The notes under the pieces: model-generated
What the model saw: only the letters and a program-made list of their open reading frames with translations
Told to the model about the DNA's origin: nothing
Database searches by the model: none
Program-made: the position numbers and the translations under genes
Shown: one piece after another, positions 1 through 8,071 of the stretch
Layout of the letters: each line of letters starts with the position of its first letter
Position numbering within the stretch: position 1 is the stretch's first letter
Assembly: GCA_965228265.1 (NCBI GenBank)
Contig: OZ245804.1
Span: 868,001-932,000, forward strand
From: GCA-2732755 sp965228265
Lineage (GTDB): Bacteria > Planctomycetota > Phycisphaerae > Phycisphaerales > UBA1924
Reading direction: 5' to 3'
Length of the DNA stretch: 64,000 nt

Positions 1-1
1 C

Positions 2-535
2 TGCGCCATCCTGAATTCGTCGGGTGTGAACCCGGTATTCAATATGACCGGCGGCGCAATCGGCGAAGGGTTCCGGGCGTATGACGGCACGTTCAATCTC
101 TCGGGCGGGCTCGTCGGGGCCGCATTCAGGCTCGGCACGCCAACGGGCGATGGCTCAGGAGTCACCATGAACATCGTTGCCAAGTCCGCAACGCTGGACG
201 GGGCGGCGATCGCGTTGAGTGCTATCCCAACGACTATTGCCACCCGCGGCGGGGCGACGCTCGCCTGTGTTCTCCTCGATGATTCCGTTGTGTCGTTCGA
301 GCTCAACGAGACCTTTGTTGCAGGCGAAGACCGCTTCCGTGCGGGTGCGGTGCTCACTATCGCGACGAGTTGCCTGGCCGACACCAACGGCGACGGCGTT
401 CTCAGCCCTGCCGACTTCTCGGCGTGGGTGGCTGCGTTCAACGCGATGTCGTCGGCCTGCGATCAGAACGGCGATGGCGTGTGCTCGCCGGCAGACTTCA
501 GCGCCTGGGTTGCCAACTACAACGCTGGTTGCTGA
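2..535 (+). CDS. Partial secreted protein with C-terminal GC-type dockerin (5' end outside window)
   Basis: The reading frame is open to the left edge, so the N-terminus and any signal peptide are missing. About 177 residues are visible. The first part is Gly/Ala/Thr-rich with repeated F-N-x-(T/S)-G-G-x-(I/V)-G motifs, which suggests a beta-rich repeat ectodomain; I do not recognise its family. The last 55 residues are a two-EF-hand dockerin-like module with calcium loops DTNGDG and DQNGDG, each followed by SPADFSAWVA, and the protein ends in AGC. All four cysteines of this module are present. The role inferred from the tail is attachment of an exported protein to a surface partner; the partner is not in the window. 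Confidence 0.8.
   Translation, partial: CAILNSSGVNPVFNMTGGAIGEGFRAYDGTFNLSGGLVGAAFRLGTPTGDGSGVTMNIVAKSATLDGAAIALSAIPTTIATRGGATLACVLLDDSVVSFELNETFVAGEDRFRAGAVLTIATSCLADTNGDGVLSPADFSAWVAAFNAMSSACDQNGDGVCSPADFSAWVANYNAGC
371..480 (+). repeat. Dockerin-coding segment nearly identical to 1711-1820
   Basis: Aligned by eye, 371-480 and 1711-1820 differ at only 3 of 110 positions (all third-codon-position changes), although the rest of the two genes is unrelated. This is much higher than between most dockerin modules here and suggests recent duplication or gene conversion of the module. Confidence 0.8.
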
Positions 536-888
536 GCAGGGCCAGATTCTGGGGACAATCGGCGTTCGGCTGTGGATACCTGAATCTATCAAGGGCCGGC
601 TCGCCGGCAGTGCTCACCGCTTCCATGTCTCTATTTCTGGCGCTCGCAGCGAATTCTCAGGTTGTCCCGATTTCGCTGAAAAATATGGGCGTGTTCTGTA
701 AGGTCAACAGCACGGCCTATCCCCGGCATGGACTGCGTCGCCTGGTGCGTCGTGTTCAGCTTCGTGAACTATTGTGTAGCAGACCAACCCATGAGGTGGT
801 ATGGTGAATCCGCAATGAGTTCAGCGCATGGGTCGGGGATGACAACTTGGCCTGTGGAGTCCACACGAACCAGCCGGAGAACGCACCG
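536..888. other. Intergenic region of about 350 bp
   Basis: No ORF here resembles a real protein. Just after the stop there is a small GC hairpin (CCGGC-TC-GCCGG near 596-607) without a T-tract. No convincing sigma-70 promoter was found, although the next gene must start in this region. Confidence 0.5.
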
Positions 889-1875
889 ATGACACCTCGC
901 CACATCCTCGTGTCCGCCGCATCCGTTCTGATCTCCGGCACCGCTGCGGGCCAGCTGTCTTGCGCGTCGCTCGATCTCAATCAGGACGGGGTTCTCATAC
1001 CCAACGACTTTATTCCCGCGCTCACACAGTGTGTCGTCGGGAATATGCCGCACTGCGACTTCAACGGCGACGGCGTTTCCGACGCCATCGACTACGCCTT
1101 CTATATTGCAAACTTCGATCGATGCTACACAAACTACTCGCTCGGGACACGCACGACGCTCCCGATCCTGACCACCGAGGACCGTCTGACCGCCGTGGAC
1201 ATTTCCGAGCAGGTCGATATTGACGCGGGCTACCGTGAGTACGAGATCCGCTTCCAACTGCCCGCGCCCGACGCGGAGTTGATTGCAGTCACCGAATCGT
1301 CCATCGTGTGCGACGCGCCGCCCTGTTTCGTCGATCCGCAGAACAGCAGCTGGTTTCCGCTCGATGCCTCGCAGGTCGCCTCGCTCGGAGTGACGGGCGA
1401 CACCTATGCCACGATCGGCTGGCGTACCGGCGATGACTCACTTGATTATCTGAACGGCTCGGTCGACAACGCGCTCTTCGCCGCGGGCGAATCCATCACG
1501 GCAGGAGTGATGGGCTGGTCGCTCTTCCCGCTGGGCACCATCGACACACCGACCAGCCCGGGGCTTGGCTCGGCCGATGGCAACATCGACAACACCGTCG
1601 TGGTCGCCGGCATCGCCAGCATCGCACCGTCGCTCACCGCCAGCTTCTCCGTCGCGTACACGCTCAACGGCGAGTTGTTTGTCAACACCTCGAGCGTAAC
1701 GATCGGCCAGTGCCTGGCCGACACCAACGGCGACGGCGTTCTCAGCCCTGCCGACTTCTCGGCGTGGGTGGCAGCGTTCAACGCGATGTCGTCGGCCTGC
1801 GACCAGAACGGCGACGGCGTGTGCTCGCCCGCTGACTTCAGTGCCTGGGTTGCGAATTACAACGCCGGGTGCTGA
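889..1875 (+). CDS. Secreted protein with N-terminal EF-hand pair and C-terminal GC-type dockerin
   Basis: 328 residues. The ATG at 889 is chosen over an upstream in-frame TTG because GGAG precedes it and it begins a clear signal peptide (residues 1-21, ending A-A-G-Q). Residues about 26-75 form a second dockerin-like pair of calcium loops (DLNQDGVL and DFNGDGVS) with flanking cysteines, so the protein has EF-hand pairs at both ends. The middle (about 85-270) is a beta-rich domain I do not recognise, possibly cohesin-like in size, but that is a guess. The C-terminal module (about 275-328) has both calcium loops and all four cysteines and ends in AGC. Likely an exported, surface-attached protein. 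Confidence 0.82.
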   Translation: MTPRHILVSAASVLISGTAAGQLSCASLDLNQDGVLIPNDFIPALTQCVVGNMPHCDFNGDGVSDAIDYAFYIANFDRCYTNYSLGTRTTLPILTTEDRLTAVDISEQVDIDAGYREYEIRFQLPAPDAELIAVTESSIVCDAPPCFVDPQNSSWFPLDASQVASLGVTGDTYATIGWRTGDDSLDYLNGSVDNALFAAGESITAGVMGWSLFPLGTIDTPTSPGLGSADGNIDNTVVVAGIASIAPSLTASFSVAYTLNGELFVNTSSVTIGQCLADTNGDGVLSPADFSAWVAAFNAMSSACDQNGDGVCSPADFSAWVANYNAGC

Positions 1876-1947
1876 GCGCGGGTCGGTCCATGTCCGCCTT
1901 ATTGAGGCGAATTCTGGACCTCAAGAGGAACAGGTCTGCCGATTTGG

Positions 1948-1953
1948 TAGAAT
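1948..1953 (+). promoter_or_regulatory. Candidate -10 box TAGAAT
   Basis: TAGAAT lies about 48 bp upstream of the GTG start at 2001. The -35 region is not recognisable. Similar TANAAT hexamers precede several other genes in the window. Confidence 0.4.
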
Positions 1954-2000
1954 GAGGTCTTGCGGCCGGGGGTCTCCCGGCCTGAAAGGCAGCGATATCG

Positions 2001-2432
2001 GTGCGAGGCGTGTTCCGCTCAACCTGGTTCTCGGCCGTTGTGATCGTCTGGTACGCGCTCGTCGCGATGCCGGCGTTGCCCATGATCCAGTTTGGTGCAG
2101 CAGCACCGCAGGATGACGCTTCCTGTGCAACGGTTTGCGCCTGCGCCTCCTGTAGCGGCGGGGATGCTTGCTGCTGTGCTCCCAAGGGCGATCAGGACGG
2201 CCGGGCTTCGCTTTCCGAAGAGGATGAGCACGACGGGCCGGCCTGGAAGCCGGTGGATTGTGCCAAGAAACTCGCGTGGTTGTCCGGGCTGAAGGCCCCG
2301 ACCCTCACGTCGACGTCTTCGATTCAGCCGATGACGCTGAACACAACCGCAGCGCTCTGCATCGTCGACGAGCAGGCGATGCCTGCAATGCCGATCGGTG
2401 TGCCCGAGCCGCCGCCGCGTGTTACGGCCTGA
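2001..2432 (+). CDS. Small exported Cys-rich protein, unknown function
   Basis: 143 residues, GTG start with AAAGG about 11 bp upstream. Residues 1-33 look like a signal peptide or membrane anchor (R-rich N-terminus, then a hydrophobic stretch). Residues 42-60 contain a dense cysteine cluster (CATVCACASC...CCC) that could bind metal; two further cysteines follow. The tail is Pro-rich. I do not recognise the family. It precedes the pseudopilin gene by about 130 bp, and whether they share a transcript is not clear. Confidence 0.55.
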   Translation: MRGVFRSTWFSAVVIVWYALVAMPALPMIQFGAAAPQDDASCATVCACASCSGGDACCCAPKGDQDGRASLSEEDEHDGPAWKPVDCAKKLAWLSGLKAPTLTSTSSIQPMTLNTTAALCIVDEQAMPAMPIGVPEPPPRVTA

Positions 2433-2561
2433 GTTCCATACATGTGCGCACGGGTGTTGACCTGCGCGCACCCACCCCAGATCCGTTGTGATTCTCACAC
2501 CGTGTTCGTCCGCTGCGCCGCGCCCTGAGCAAGCGCAGCAGGGGACTCTGGCAAGTCACGT

Positions 2562-3251
2562 TTGCTTCGCAGGAGCAGGACGCTGCGCGCGTTCACTCTT
2601 ATCGAGTTGTTGGTTGTCATCGCGATCATCGCGTTGTTGATCGGGATTCTCTTGCCCGCGCTGGGCAAGGCCCGGACATCGGCGCGGTCGCTGCGCTGTC
2701 TTGCCAATCTGCGTTCGATGGGGCAGTCCGTGACGCTCTACCAGAACGACTTCGACGGGCACTTCCCGCTCTCGAGCCACACCACGGGCAATCTGCTGGA
2801 TTCGTGGCTCGATGTGCTGGAGGTCGGCTACGGCCTAGACCCCGCGGTCAAGGAATGCCCCGAGGACGAGTTCTTCGAGAAGCGGCCGTACAGCTATGTC
2901 ACCAACGACCACTTCGAGAAGCTGACGCCCGGGATCGATTACAACCCGATCACCGGGCAGACCCTGCCTGGCGGGCGCAAGCGAGCGATTGTGCGCGTCT
3001 TCCAGGTGCCTTATCCGTCCGAGACGGCATATGCCGTGGAGTGGGCGGGTGAGGGGGACATCGATCACCTGCATTCGATTCAGTGGGAATCCGCTGAAGA
3101 GATTCCTTCGCAGGTGGCGGTGGAGAGACACGACGGATCATCCAATTTCGTATTCGCCGACGGGCACGCGGAGTCCCTGCTCTGGGAGCGTGTCCGTGAG
3201 AAATTCGAGAAGCACCGGCCTCTGTTCAACCCGCTGGGGGGCAAGAAGTAG
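2562..3251 (+). CDS. Type II secretion pseudopilin-like protein with H-X9-DG motif
   Basis: 229 residues. The N-terminus has the prepilin signature: a short basic leader, then FTLIELLVVIAIIALLIGILLPAL, where cleavage would fall just before Phe (residue 11) and Glu is at mature position 5. Near the C-terminus, residues 191-204 have His, nine residues, then Asp-Gly, the H-X9-DG signature of planctomycete and verrucomicrobial pseudopilins. A TTG start at 2562 is forced: the nearest in-frame stop is TGA at 2526 and no ATG lies between. These proteins carry a class III leader but their exact role (transport or surface) is not established. It is the only one in this window. Confidence 0.85.
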   Translation: MLRRSRTLRAFTLIELLVVIAIIALLIGILLPALGKARTSARSLRCLANLRSMGQSVTLYQNDFDGHFPLSSHTTGNLLDSWLDVLEVGYGLDPAVKECPEDEFFEKRPYSYVTNDHFEKLTPGIDYNPITGQTLPGGRKRAIVRVFQVPYPSETAYAVEWAGEGDIDHLHSIQWESAEEIPSQVAVERHDGSSNFVFADGHAESLLWERVREKFEKHRPLFNPLGGKK

Positions 3252-3299
3252 CCGGTGCGCATCAACAGTTTGTTTCTATTGAAAGAAAGAGATCCTGTC

Positions 3300-3935
3300 A
3301 TGAAGAACACAGTTGCATTCATCGTTGCTGGCGTTGCGCTTTCGGCCTCGGCTCAGCATCATCACCACATGTCCGTCAACACCGACGGCGTGACGACCAG
3401 CATCGAAGCGGGCTACTACGCCAGCGAGCCCGACTGGAGCATCGGCGGCGACGGGTACGTCCATTACCAGGGCGCGATCTACGTGTACCACACGCACGAT
3501 TTCCACGGCGGGTACTCGTTCGGGAACACCGCCACGATCACCAGCGATTTCTACGCGGCCAGTGGGAATCTTGACGGCGGCGACTTCTACTACGAAATCG
3601 TGAGCCTTGCTCCGGTCGACGGCGGGAGCGCGACCGAGGCCGTGTGGGGTTACGAGGATCACGGCGGCGGCCACGGCTTCAGCATTGAGGCCTCGCTCAG
3701 CGGCGCTACACGCGTCGATCGCTCGTTCCACGTCGGCGTCGGAAACCACCCGCACGGGCAGGTGACGGGCATCAACGGCACGGGCATCTATGACCTGACG
3801 CTCGTCGCGTGGGATGCCAACGGCGTCTATGCAGACTCGGCGCCGGTCACGCTGCGCATCAACGCGGTGCCCGCGCCGGCTTCGGCTGCACTCGTTGGGC
3901 TTGCCGGCCTCGCAGCGACACGACGCCGACGCTGA
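3300..3935 (+). CDS. His-rich secreted protein with PEP-CTERM-like anchor
   Basis: 211 residues, ATG at 3300 with AAAGA/AGAGA upstream. A signal peptide ends at A-S-A-Q (about residue 17), followed directly by HHHHM. The body is clearly paralogous to the next gene: shared motifs include SDFY, G.L.GGDF..EIV, GVGxHxHxQ and YD..LVAWD.NG.Y. The C-terminus is PAPAS, a hydrophobic helix and RRRR, i.e. a PEP-CTERM-like sorting signal normally handled by exosortase. Many His and Asp residues could bind metal, but this is only inference. The family name is not certain. Confidence 0.8.
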   Translation: MKNTVAFIVAGVALSASAQHHHHMSVNTDGVTTSIEAGYYASEPDWSIGGDGYVHYQGAIYVYHTHDFHGGYSFGNTATITSDFYAASGNLDGGDFYYEIVSLAPVDGGSATEAVWGYEDHGGGHGFSIEASLSGATRVDRSFHVGVGNHPHGQVTGINGTGIYDLTLVAWDANGVYADSAPVTLRINAVPAPASAALVGLAGLAATRRRR

Positions 3936-3961
3936 TATCACGATGGAGCCCTCGCGTCCGT

Positions 3962-3977
3962 CCCCGCGAAAGCGGGG
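3962..3977 (+). terminator. Hairpin CCCCGC-GAAA-GCGGGG
   Basis: A 6-bp GC stem with a GAAA tetraloop lies 26 bp after the stop of the upstream gene. There is no clear T-tract, so it may be an inefficient terminator or a 3'-end stabiliser. Confidence 0.45.
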
Positions 3978-4019
3978 CGGGCGCTTTCTGACACACACTT
4001 GCTCTCGGAGGAATTCACC

Positions 4020-4784
4020 ATGCTCCGCACACAGGCCGTCGTTGTTCTCTCGCTGCTCGCCGCGACTGTTTCGGCGCAGGACCATTTCCATATGACCGTG
4101 GATTCTGTCCCGACGCCCGGGCTTTCGCAGACCGTGATCCGCGCGGGCTATCTCGGGAGCGAGTCCGCTTTCTCGATCTCTGATGGGCGACTCCTGTACA
4201 ACGGCGAGATCGCGGTCATTCAGATCGATGACCAGATCCCCAGCGGCACGTTTGCGGGGTACTACGGCTCGCAGCAGATCGTTCTGACCAGTGACTTCTA
4301 CTTCTCGACGGGGCGCCTCAATGGCGGCGACTTCAACTTCGAGATTGTCGGTGTCGAGCGACTGGCTGGCCCCGACTCGCGCGTGGTCTGGGTCCACACG
4401 ACCGGCCCGGGCGTCTTCTCGCTGCTGGCCGACAGTCAGGGCGCGACGCAAGCGGAGCGCAGCTACAACGTGGGCATCGGCGGGCACCAGCATGCGCAGC
4501 TGCATTTCGTTGAGTTCGAAGGCCTGTACGACATCAGCTTTGTCGCGTGGGATGGCAACGGGCTGTACCTGCCTTCCGAACCGGTCACGGTGCGGGTCCG
4601 GGCTGGAGAGCCCGCGGAGTGCCTGGCCGACACGAATCACGACGGCATCGTCTCGCCGGCCGACTTCTCGGCGTGGGTCGCGGCATTCAACACGCAGGCC
4701 CCTGAATGTGACCAGAACGGTGACGGTGTGTGCTCGCCCGCGGACTTCTCGGCGTGGGTCGCCAACTACAACACGGGATGCTGA
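4020..4784 (+). CDS. Paralogue of the preceding gene, but with GC-type dockerin anchor
   Basis: 254 residues. The ATG at 4020 has a good GGAGG at 4007-4011. A signal peptide ends at about residue 19 (V-S-A-Q). The ectodomain (20-198) matches the product of the preceding gene in order and motifs (DHFHM, SDFYFSTGRLNGGDFNFEIV, YNVGIGGHQHAQ, YDISFVAWDGNGLY). Instead of a PEP-CTERM-like tail it ends in a GC-type dockerin (about 201-254) with both calcium loops and all four cysteines. The pair is direct evidence that the two anchors are exchanged on a common ectodomain. Confidence 0.85.
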   Translation: MLRTQAVVVLSLLAATVSAQDHFHMTVDSVPTPGLSQTVIRAGYLGSESAFSISDGRLLYNGEIAVIQIDDQIPSGTFAGYYGSQQIVLTSDFYFSTGRLNGGDFNFEIVGVERLAGPDSRVVWVHTTGPGVFSLLADSQGATQAERSYNVGIGGHQHAQLHFVEFEGLYDISFVAWDGNGLYLPSEPVTVRVRAGEPAECLADTNHDGIVSPADFSAWVAAFNTQAPECDQNGDGVCSPADFSAWVANYNTGC

Positions 4785-4904
4785 CCGCTGTGGACCCGGG
4801 GGTTTGTTGTGCGAACATACAGGGAAAATGGCCCGAACTCAGCGATTTTGATCCGATAAACCGATGGGCTCGTGCAATTTGCCGGAACATTGTGGGTTCC
4901 GCCT

Positions 4905-4910
4905 TACAAT
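4905..4910 (+). promoter_or_regulatory. Candidate -10 box TACAAT
   Basis: TACAAT lies about 63 bp before the peroxidase start; TTGCCG is found 20 bp further upstream, which is too far for a standard -35. Confidence 0.35.
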
Positions 4911-4972
4911 CTATATGTGTCGCGCCATCGTTCGGGGGTCTGGGCGGGCCGTGTGTGTGGAGAGTCGGAACG

Positions 4973-6772
4973 ATGGGTCAGACGTCCAAGGCGATCGGTG
5001 TCCTGCGGTCTCTCTGTGTGTGCATGGTGGTTGCCGGCGGCTTGTCTGCGGGCGCCCAGCCGAGCATCGCCAAGCTTGATCCGGTGAATTTCCCCCCGGA
5101 GAACCCGTTCAGCGAAGAGAAGCGCGTGCTCGGGAAGATCCTGTTCTGGGACGAGCAGCTCTCGAGCGACAACACGACGAGTTGCGGGACTTGCCATATC
5201 CCGGCGGCCGGCGGCGTGGACCCGCGCATCGCCAACAACCCGGGTCTTGATGGTCAGCAGAACACGCTCGACGACATCCGGGGCTCTTTCGGCATCGTCA
5301 AGAGTGACGCCAACGACGACTTTGCCGTTGACGCGACATTCGATCTGATGCGTCAGATCACCGGTCGTTCGGCCAACTCGGTCATCAACTCGGCCTTCGC
5401 GGACGAGCTCTTCTGGGACGGCCGCGCGACTTCCGAGTTCATCGATCCGGAAACGGGAGCGGTCGCGATTGCCTCGGGCGGTGCGCTCGAGAGCCAGGTC
5501 GCGGGGCCGCCCGTCAATGATGTCGAGATGGCGCACGTCGCGCGCGACTGGTCGCAGATCACGTCCAAGCTCCAATCGGCCCGGCCGCTCGCGCTTGCGA
5601 CCAACCTGACGCCGGACCAGTCGGCTGCGATCGCGGCCCACCCGACGTACCCGGATCTGTTTGAGGAAGCCTTCGGCGACCCGTCGATCACCGCCAGGCG
5701 GATCGCGTTTGCGATCGCCACGTATGAGCGCACGCTGATTGCTGACCAGTCTCCCTGGGACGATTTCGTGGCGGGGAACCCGAACGCGCTCACGCCCGGT
5801 CAGCAGCAGGGGTGGACGATTTTTCAGACGTCGCGTTGCGATTCGTGTCACACCCCGCCGTTGTTTTCTGACAACCAGTTCCGCGCGATCGGGGTGCGTC
5901 CTGTGGATTGGGATACGGGTCGGATGGAGGTGACCGGGCTCTTCGAGGACCGGGGAAAGTTCAAGACGCCGGGCCTCCGCAATGCTGGGCTCAAGCCACA
6001 CTTCATGCACGCGGGAACATTTACGACACTGAACCTGGCCGTTGGTTTCTACATCGGTGGCCCGCTCTTTCCGGAGAACATCGACCCGTTCATGGACGCC
6101 GTCAGGCTTGGCGCCGGGCAGGTGCCGCCGCTGGTGGATTTCATCGCCAACGGCCTGACCGATCCGCGCGTGGCGAACGAGACCTTCCCGTTCGATCGGC
6201 CGACGTTGCGTTCAGAGTTGCCGCAGAACCCGATGCTGATCGGGCCCGGGAGTGACAACGGCTCGGGGTTTGTGCCTCCGATGATCGCGGTCGCGCCGCC
6301 CAATCTCGGCAACACGGGTTTCAAGCTGGGCACGACGGGCATGTCCGAGGGCACCACGGTTTCGTTGTATGTCTCGTCCACCCCGCCGGCGATGGGCGCG
6401 ATCACGCCCGAGCGCATCGAGGGGCCGTTCACGGCGACGACCGGCATCGGGGCGGCGGCTTCGGTGACGGCTCACCTGCCCATCCCCGACAACGCGCTGC
6501 TCGACGGGACGACCGTGTACTACCAGTGGGTCATCGACTCGACGGGCGCTCGCTCGCCTGTGGCGGCGGCCACGCTCTTCTGCGGCACGGGCACCTGCAC
6601 AACGCCCTGCCTTGCCGACACCAACCACGACGGGCTTGTGACCCCCGCAGACTTCAGCGCGTGGGTCGCTGCGTTCAATGCCTCGGCGCCCGAGTGCGAC
6701 CAGAACAGTGACGGATCCTGCACCCCCGCGGACTTCAGCGCATGGGTTGCCAACTTCAACGCCGGCTGCTGA
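4973..6772 (+). CDS. Di-haem cytochrome c peroxidase/MauG-family protein with GC-type dockerin
   Basis: 599 residues; ATG at 4973 with GGAGAG 8 bp upstream. A signal peptide occupies about residues 1-29. Two c-type haem sites are visible: CGTCH at 71-75 and CDSCH at 289-293. A typical CCP C-terminal segment follows (KFKTPGLRN, then HFMHAGTF..L..AVGFY), which includes the expected axial Met. These mark the bacterial CCP/MauG family, which reduces peroxide or oxidises a partner. After the enzyme there is an Ig-like beta domain (about 440-540) and a GC-type dockerin (about 546-599). Bacterial CCP is normally a soluble periplasmic protein of about 320-350 residues, so fusion to a surface anchor suggests extracellular redox work. 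The electron donor is unknown. Confidence 0.92.
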   Translation: MGQTSKAIGVLRSLCVCMVVAGGLSAGAQPSIAKLDPVNFPPENPFSEEKRVLGKILFWDEQLSSDNTTSCGTCHIPAAGGVDPRIANNPGLDGQQNTLDDIRGSFGIVKSDANDDFAVDATFDLMRQITGRSANSVINSAFADELFWDGRATSEFIDPETGAVAIASGGALESQVAGPPVNDVEMAHVARDWSQITSKLQSARPLALATNLTPDQSAAIAAHPTYPDLFEEAFGDPSITARRIAFAIATYERTLIADQSPWDDFVAGNPNALTPGQQQGWTIFQTSRCDSCHTPPLFSDNQFRAIGVRPVDWDTGRMEVTGLFEDRGKFKTPGLRNAGLKPHFMHAGTFTTLNLAVGFYIGGPLFPENIDPFMDAVRLGAGQVPPLVDFIANGLTDPRVANETFPFDRPTLRSELPQNPMLIGPGSDNGSGFVPPMIAVAPPNLGNTGFKLGTTGMSEGTTVSLYVSSTPPAMGAITPERIEGPFTATTGIGAAASVTAHLPIPDNALLDGTTVYYQWVIDSTGARSPVAAATLFCGTGTCTTPCLADTNHDGLVTPADFSAWVAAFNASAPECDQNSDGSCTPADFSAWVANFNAGC

Positions 6773-6786
6773 TCGGATGTGAGAAA

Positions 6787-7962
6787 ATGACTGCCATGTG
6801 TTTGAAAGCAGGATTTCTCGCCGCGGTCTGCGGCCTGTCGATCTCGGCGGCCGCGCAACCCATCACCAAGCTCGGCGCGATCGGCGACTCGCTGACGGAC
6901 GAATACGCCGAGCAGGGCTACGGCTCGTACGCGATGAGCTGGACCGAACTGCTCGTGGACCTCCGCGGTATCGACATGGGGCCGACGGCTGCGCAGGCGG
7001 GCGTGGGCGACTGGGGCGAGCCGCGGCGCACCATGTACGAGGACAACTGGGCCCGGTACAGCGCCACAACCGACGACGCGATCAGCACGGGCCAGCACAC
7101 GGGCGTGGCCCAGGGCGCGGCGACGCGCGGCGTGTCGCACATCGTCATCTTCATCGGCGGAAACGACTTCGGCCCGGCACACGGTCCTTACGCCGATGTG
7201 TACGAGGGCAACTGGACACAGAACCAGATCAACGCGCACGTCGGCCAGAAGCTCGCCAACGCGGAGGCGATCATGGATGTCGCGATCGCGTCGGGCGCGA
7301 ATGTGCTTGTCGCCAACCTCTTCGACTTTGGTGCGATGGTCTCGGTCGAGCGGGCGTACCAGGACCCGGCCAAGCGCCAGCTCGCCTCGGCGATGTACGA
7401 CGAGTTCAGCCTGCATGTCGTCGAGATGGCGATGGCGCGCGAAGTGCCTGTGCTCGACATGCTCGCCCTCAACCGTGCGATCTTTGGCACGCACGACGAG
7501 AATCACGAGTTTCTCGTCATCGCGGGCCGGAACATCAAGCTCAACCAGAAAGGCACGGACGGCACGCCCGATCGGGCCTTCGTGAACGACGGCACCCACC
7601 CGCGCACGACGATCCAGGGCGTCTGGTGCAACGCGTTCATCACGGCTCTCAACCTGGCATACGACACCAACATCCAGCCCCTGTCCGAGACCGAGATTCT
7701 GGCAACGGTGGGCCTGACGCCGAGCGGCCCCGATGCGCTGGATGGTCAGCTCGGGGATCTGTCGCAGTACGTCATCCTGCCGCCGACGCAGCCCGGCTGC
7801 GACGCGGACACGAACGGCGACGGCGTCCTGAGCCCCGCGGACTTCAGCGCGTGGGTGTCGGCGTTCAACGCGATGGCCCCCGCGTGCGACCAGAACGGCG
7901 ACGGCTCCTGCACACCGGCTGATTTCAGTGCCTGGGTCGCTAACTACAACGCCGGCTGCTAG
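6787..7962 (+). CDS. Secreted SGNH/GDSL hydrolase with GC-type dockerin
   Basis: 391 residues from ATG at 6787, 14 bp after the previous stop; an in-frame ATG at 6796 is an alternative. A signal peptide ends near residue 23. SGNH blocks are visible: block I GDSL (nucleophile Ser35), block III GGND (Asn126) and block V DGTHP (Asp268, His271). The family hydrolyses esters (lipids, acetylated or acylated sugars); the substrate cannot be told from sequence. A GC-type dockerin with all four cysteines ends the protein (about 338-391). The short spacing suggests possible co-transcription with the peroxidase gene. Confidence 0.9.
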   Translation: MTAMCLKAGFLAAVCGLSISAAAQPITKLGAIGDSLTDEYAEQGYGSYAMSWTELLVDLRGIDMGPTAAQAGVGDWGEPRRTMYEDNWARYSATTDDAISTGQHTGVAQGAATRGVSHIVIFIGGNDFGPAHGPYADVYEGNWTQNQINAHVGQKLANAEAIMDVAIASGANVLVANLFDFGAMVSVERAYQDPAKRQLASAMYDEFSLHVVEMAMAREVPVLDMLALNRAIFGTHDENHEFLVIAGRNIKLNQKGTDGTPDRAFVNDGTHPRTTIQGVWCNAFITALNLAYDTNIQPLSETEILATVGLTPSGPDALDGQLGDLSQYVILPPTQPGCDADTNGDGVLSPADFSAWVSAFNAMAPACDQNGDGSCTPADFSAWVANYNAGC

Positions 7963-8071
7963 GGCAAGCCGCCCATTTTGACAAAGCTCTTGCCCGGGCC
8001 AGACTCATTCTTTACCGTGGAGTCGTGCGTGGCCGACAGGCCCCGCCTCATGGGACATGAAGGAGACTGTG

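Noticed and set aside
3276..4640. Minus-strand open frame of 454 codons
   Set aside because: It runs opposite two clear secreted-protein genes; its composition (Arg, Val, Asp, His-rich) is typical of a shadow frame in GC-rich DNA.
7962..7995. GGGCAAG/CTTGCCC hairpin after the SGNH hydrolase gene as terminator
   Set aside because: The loop is about 20 bases and there is no T-tract, so it is too weak to call.
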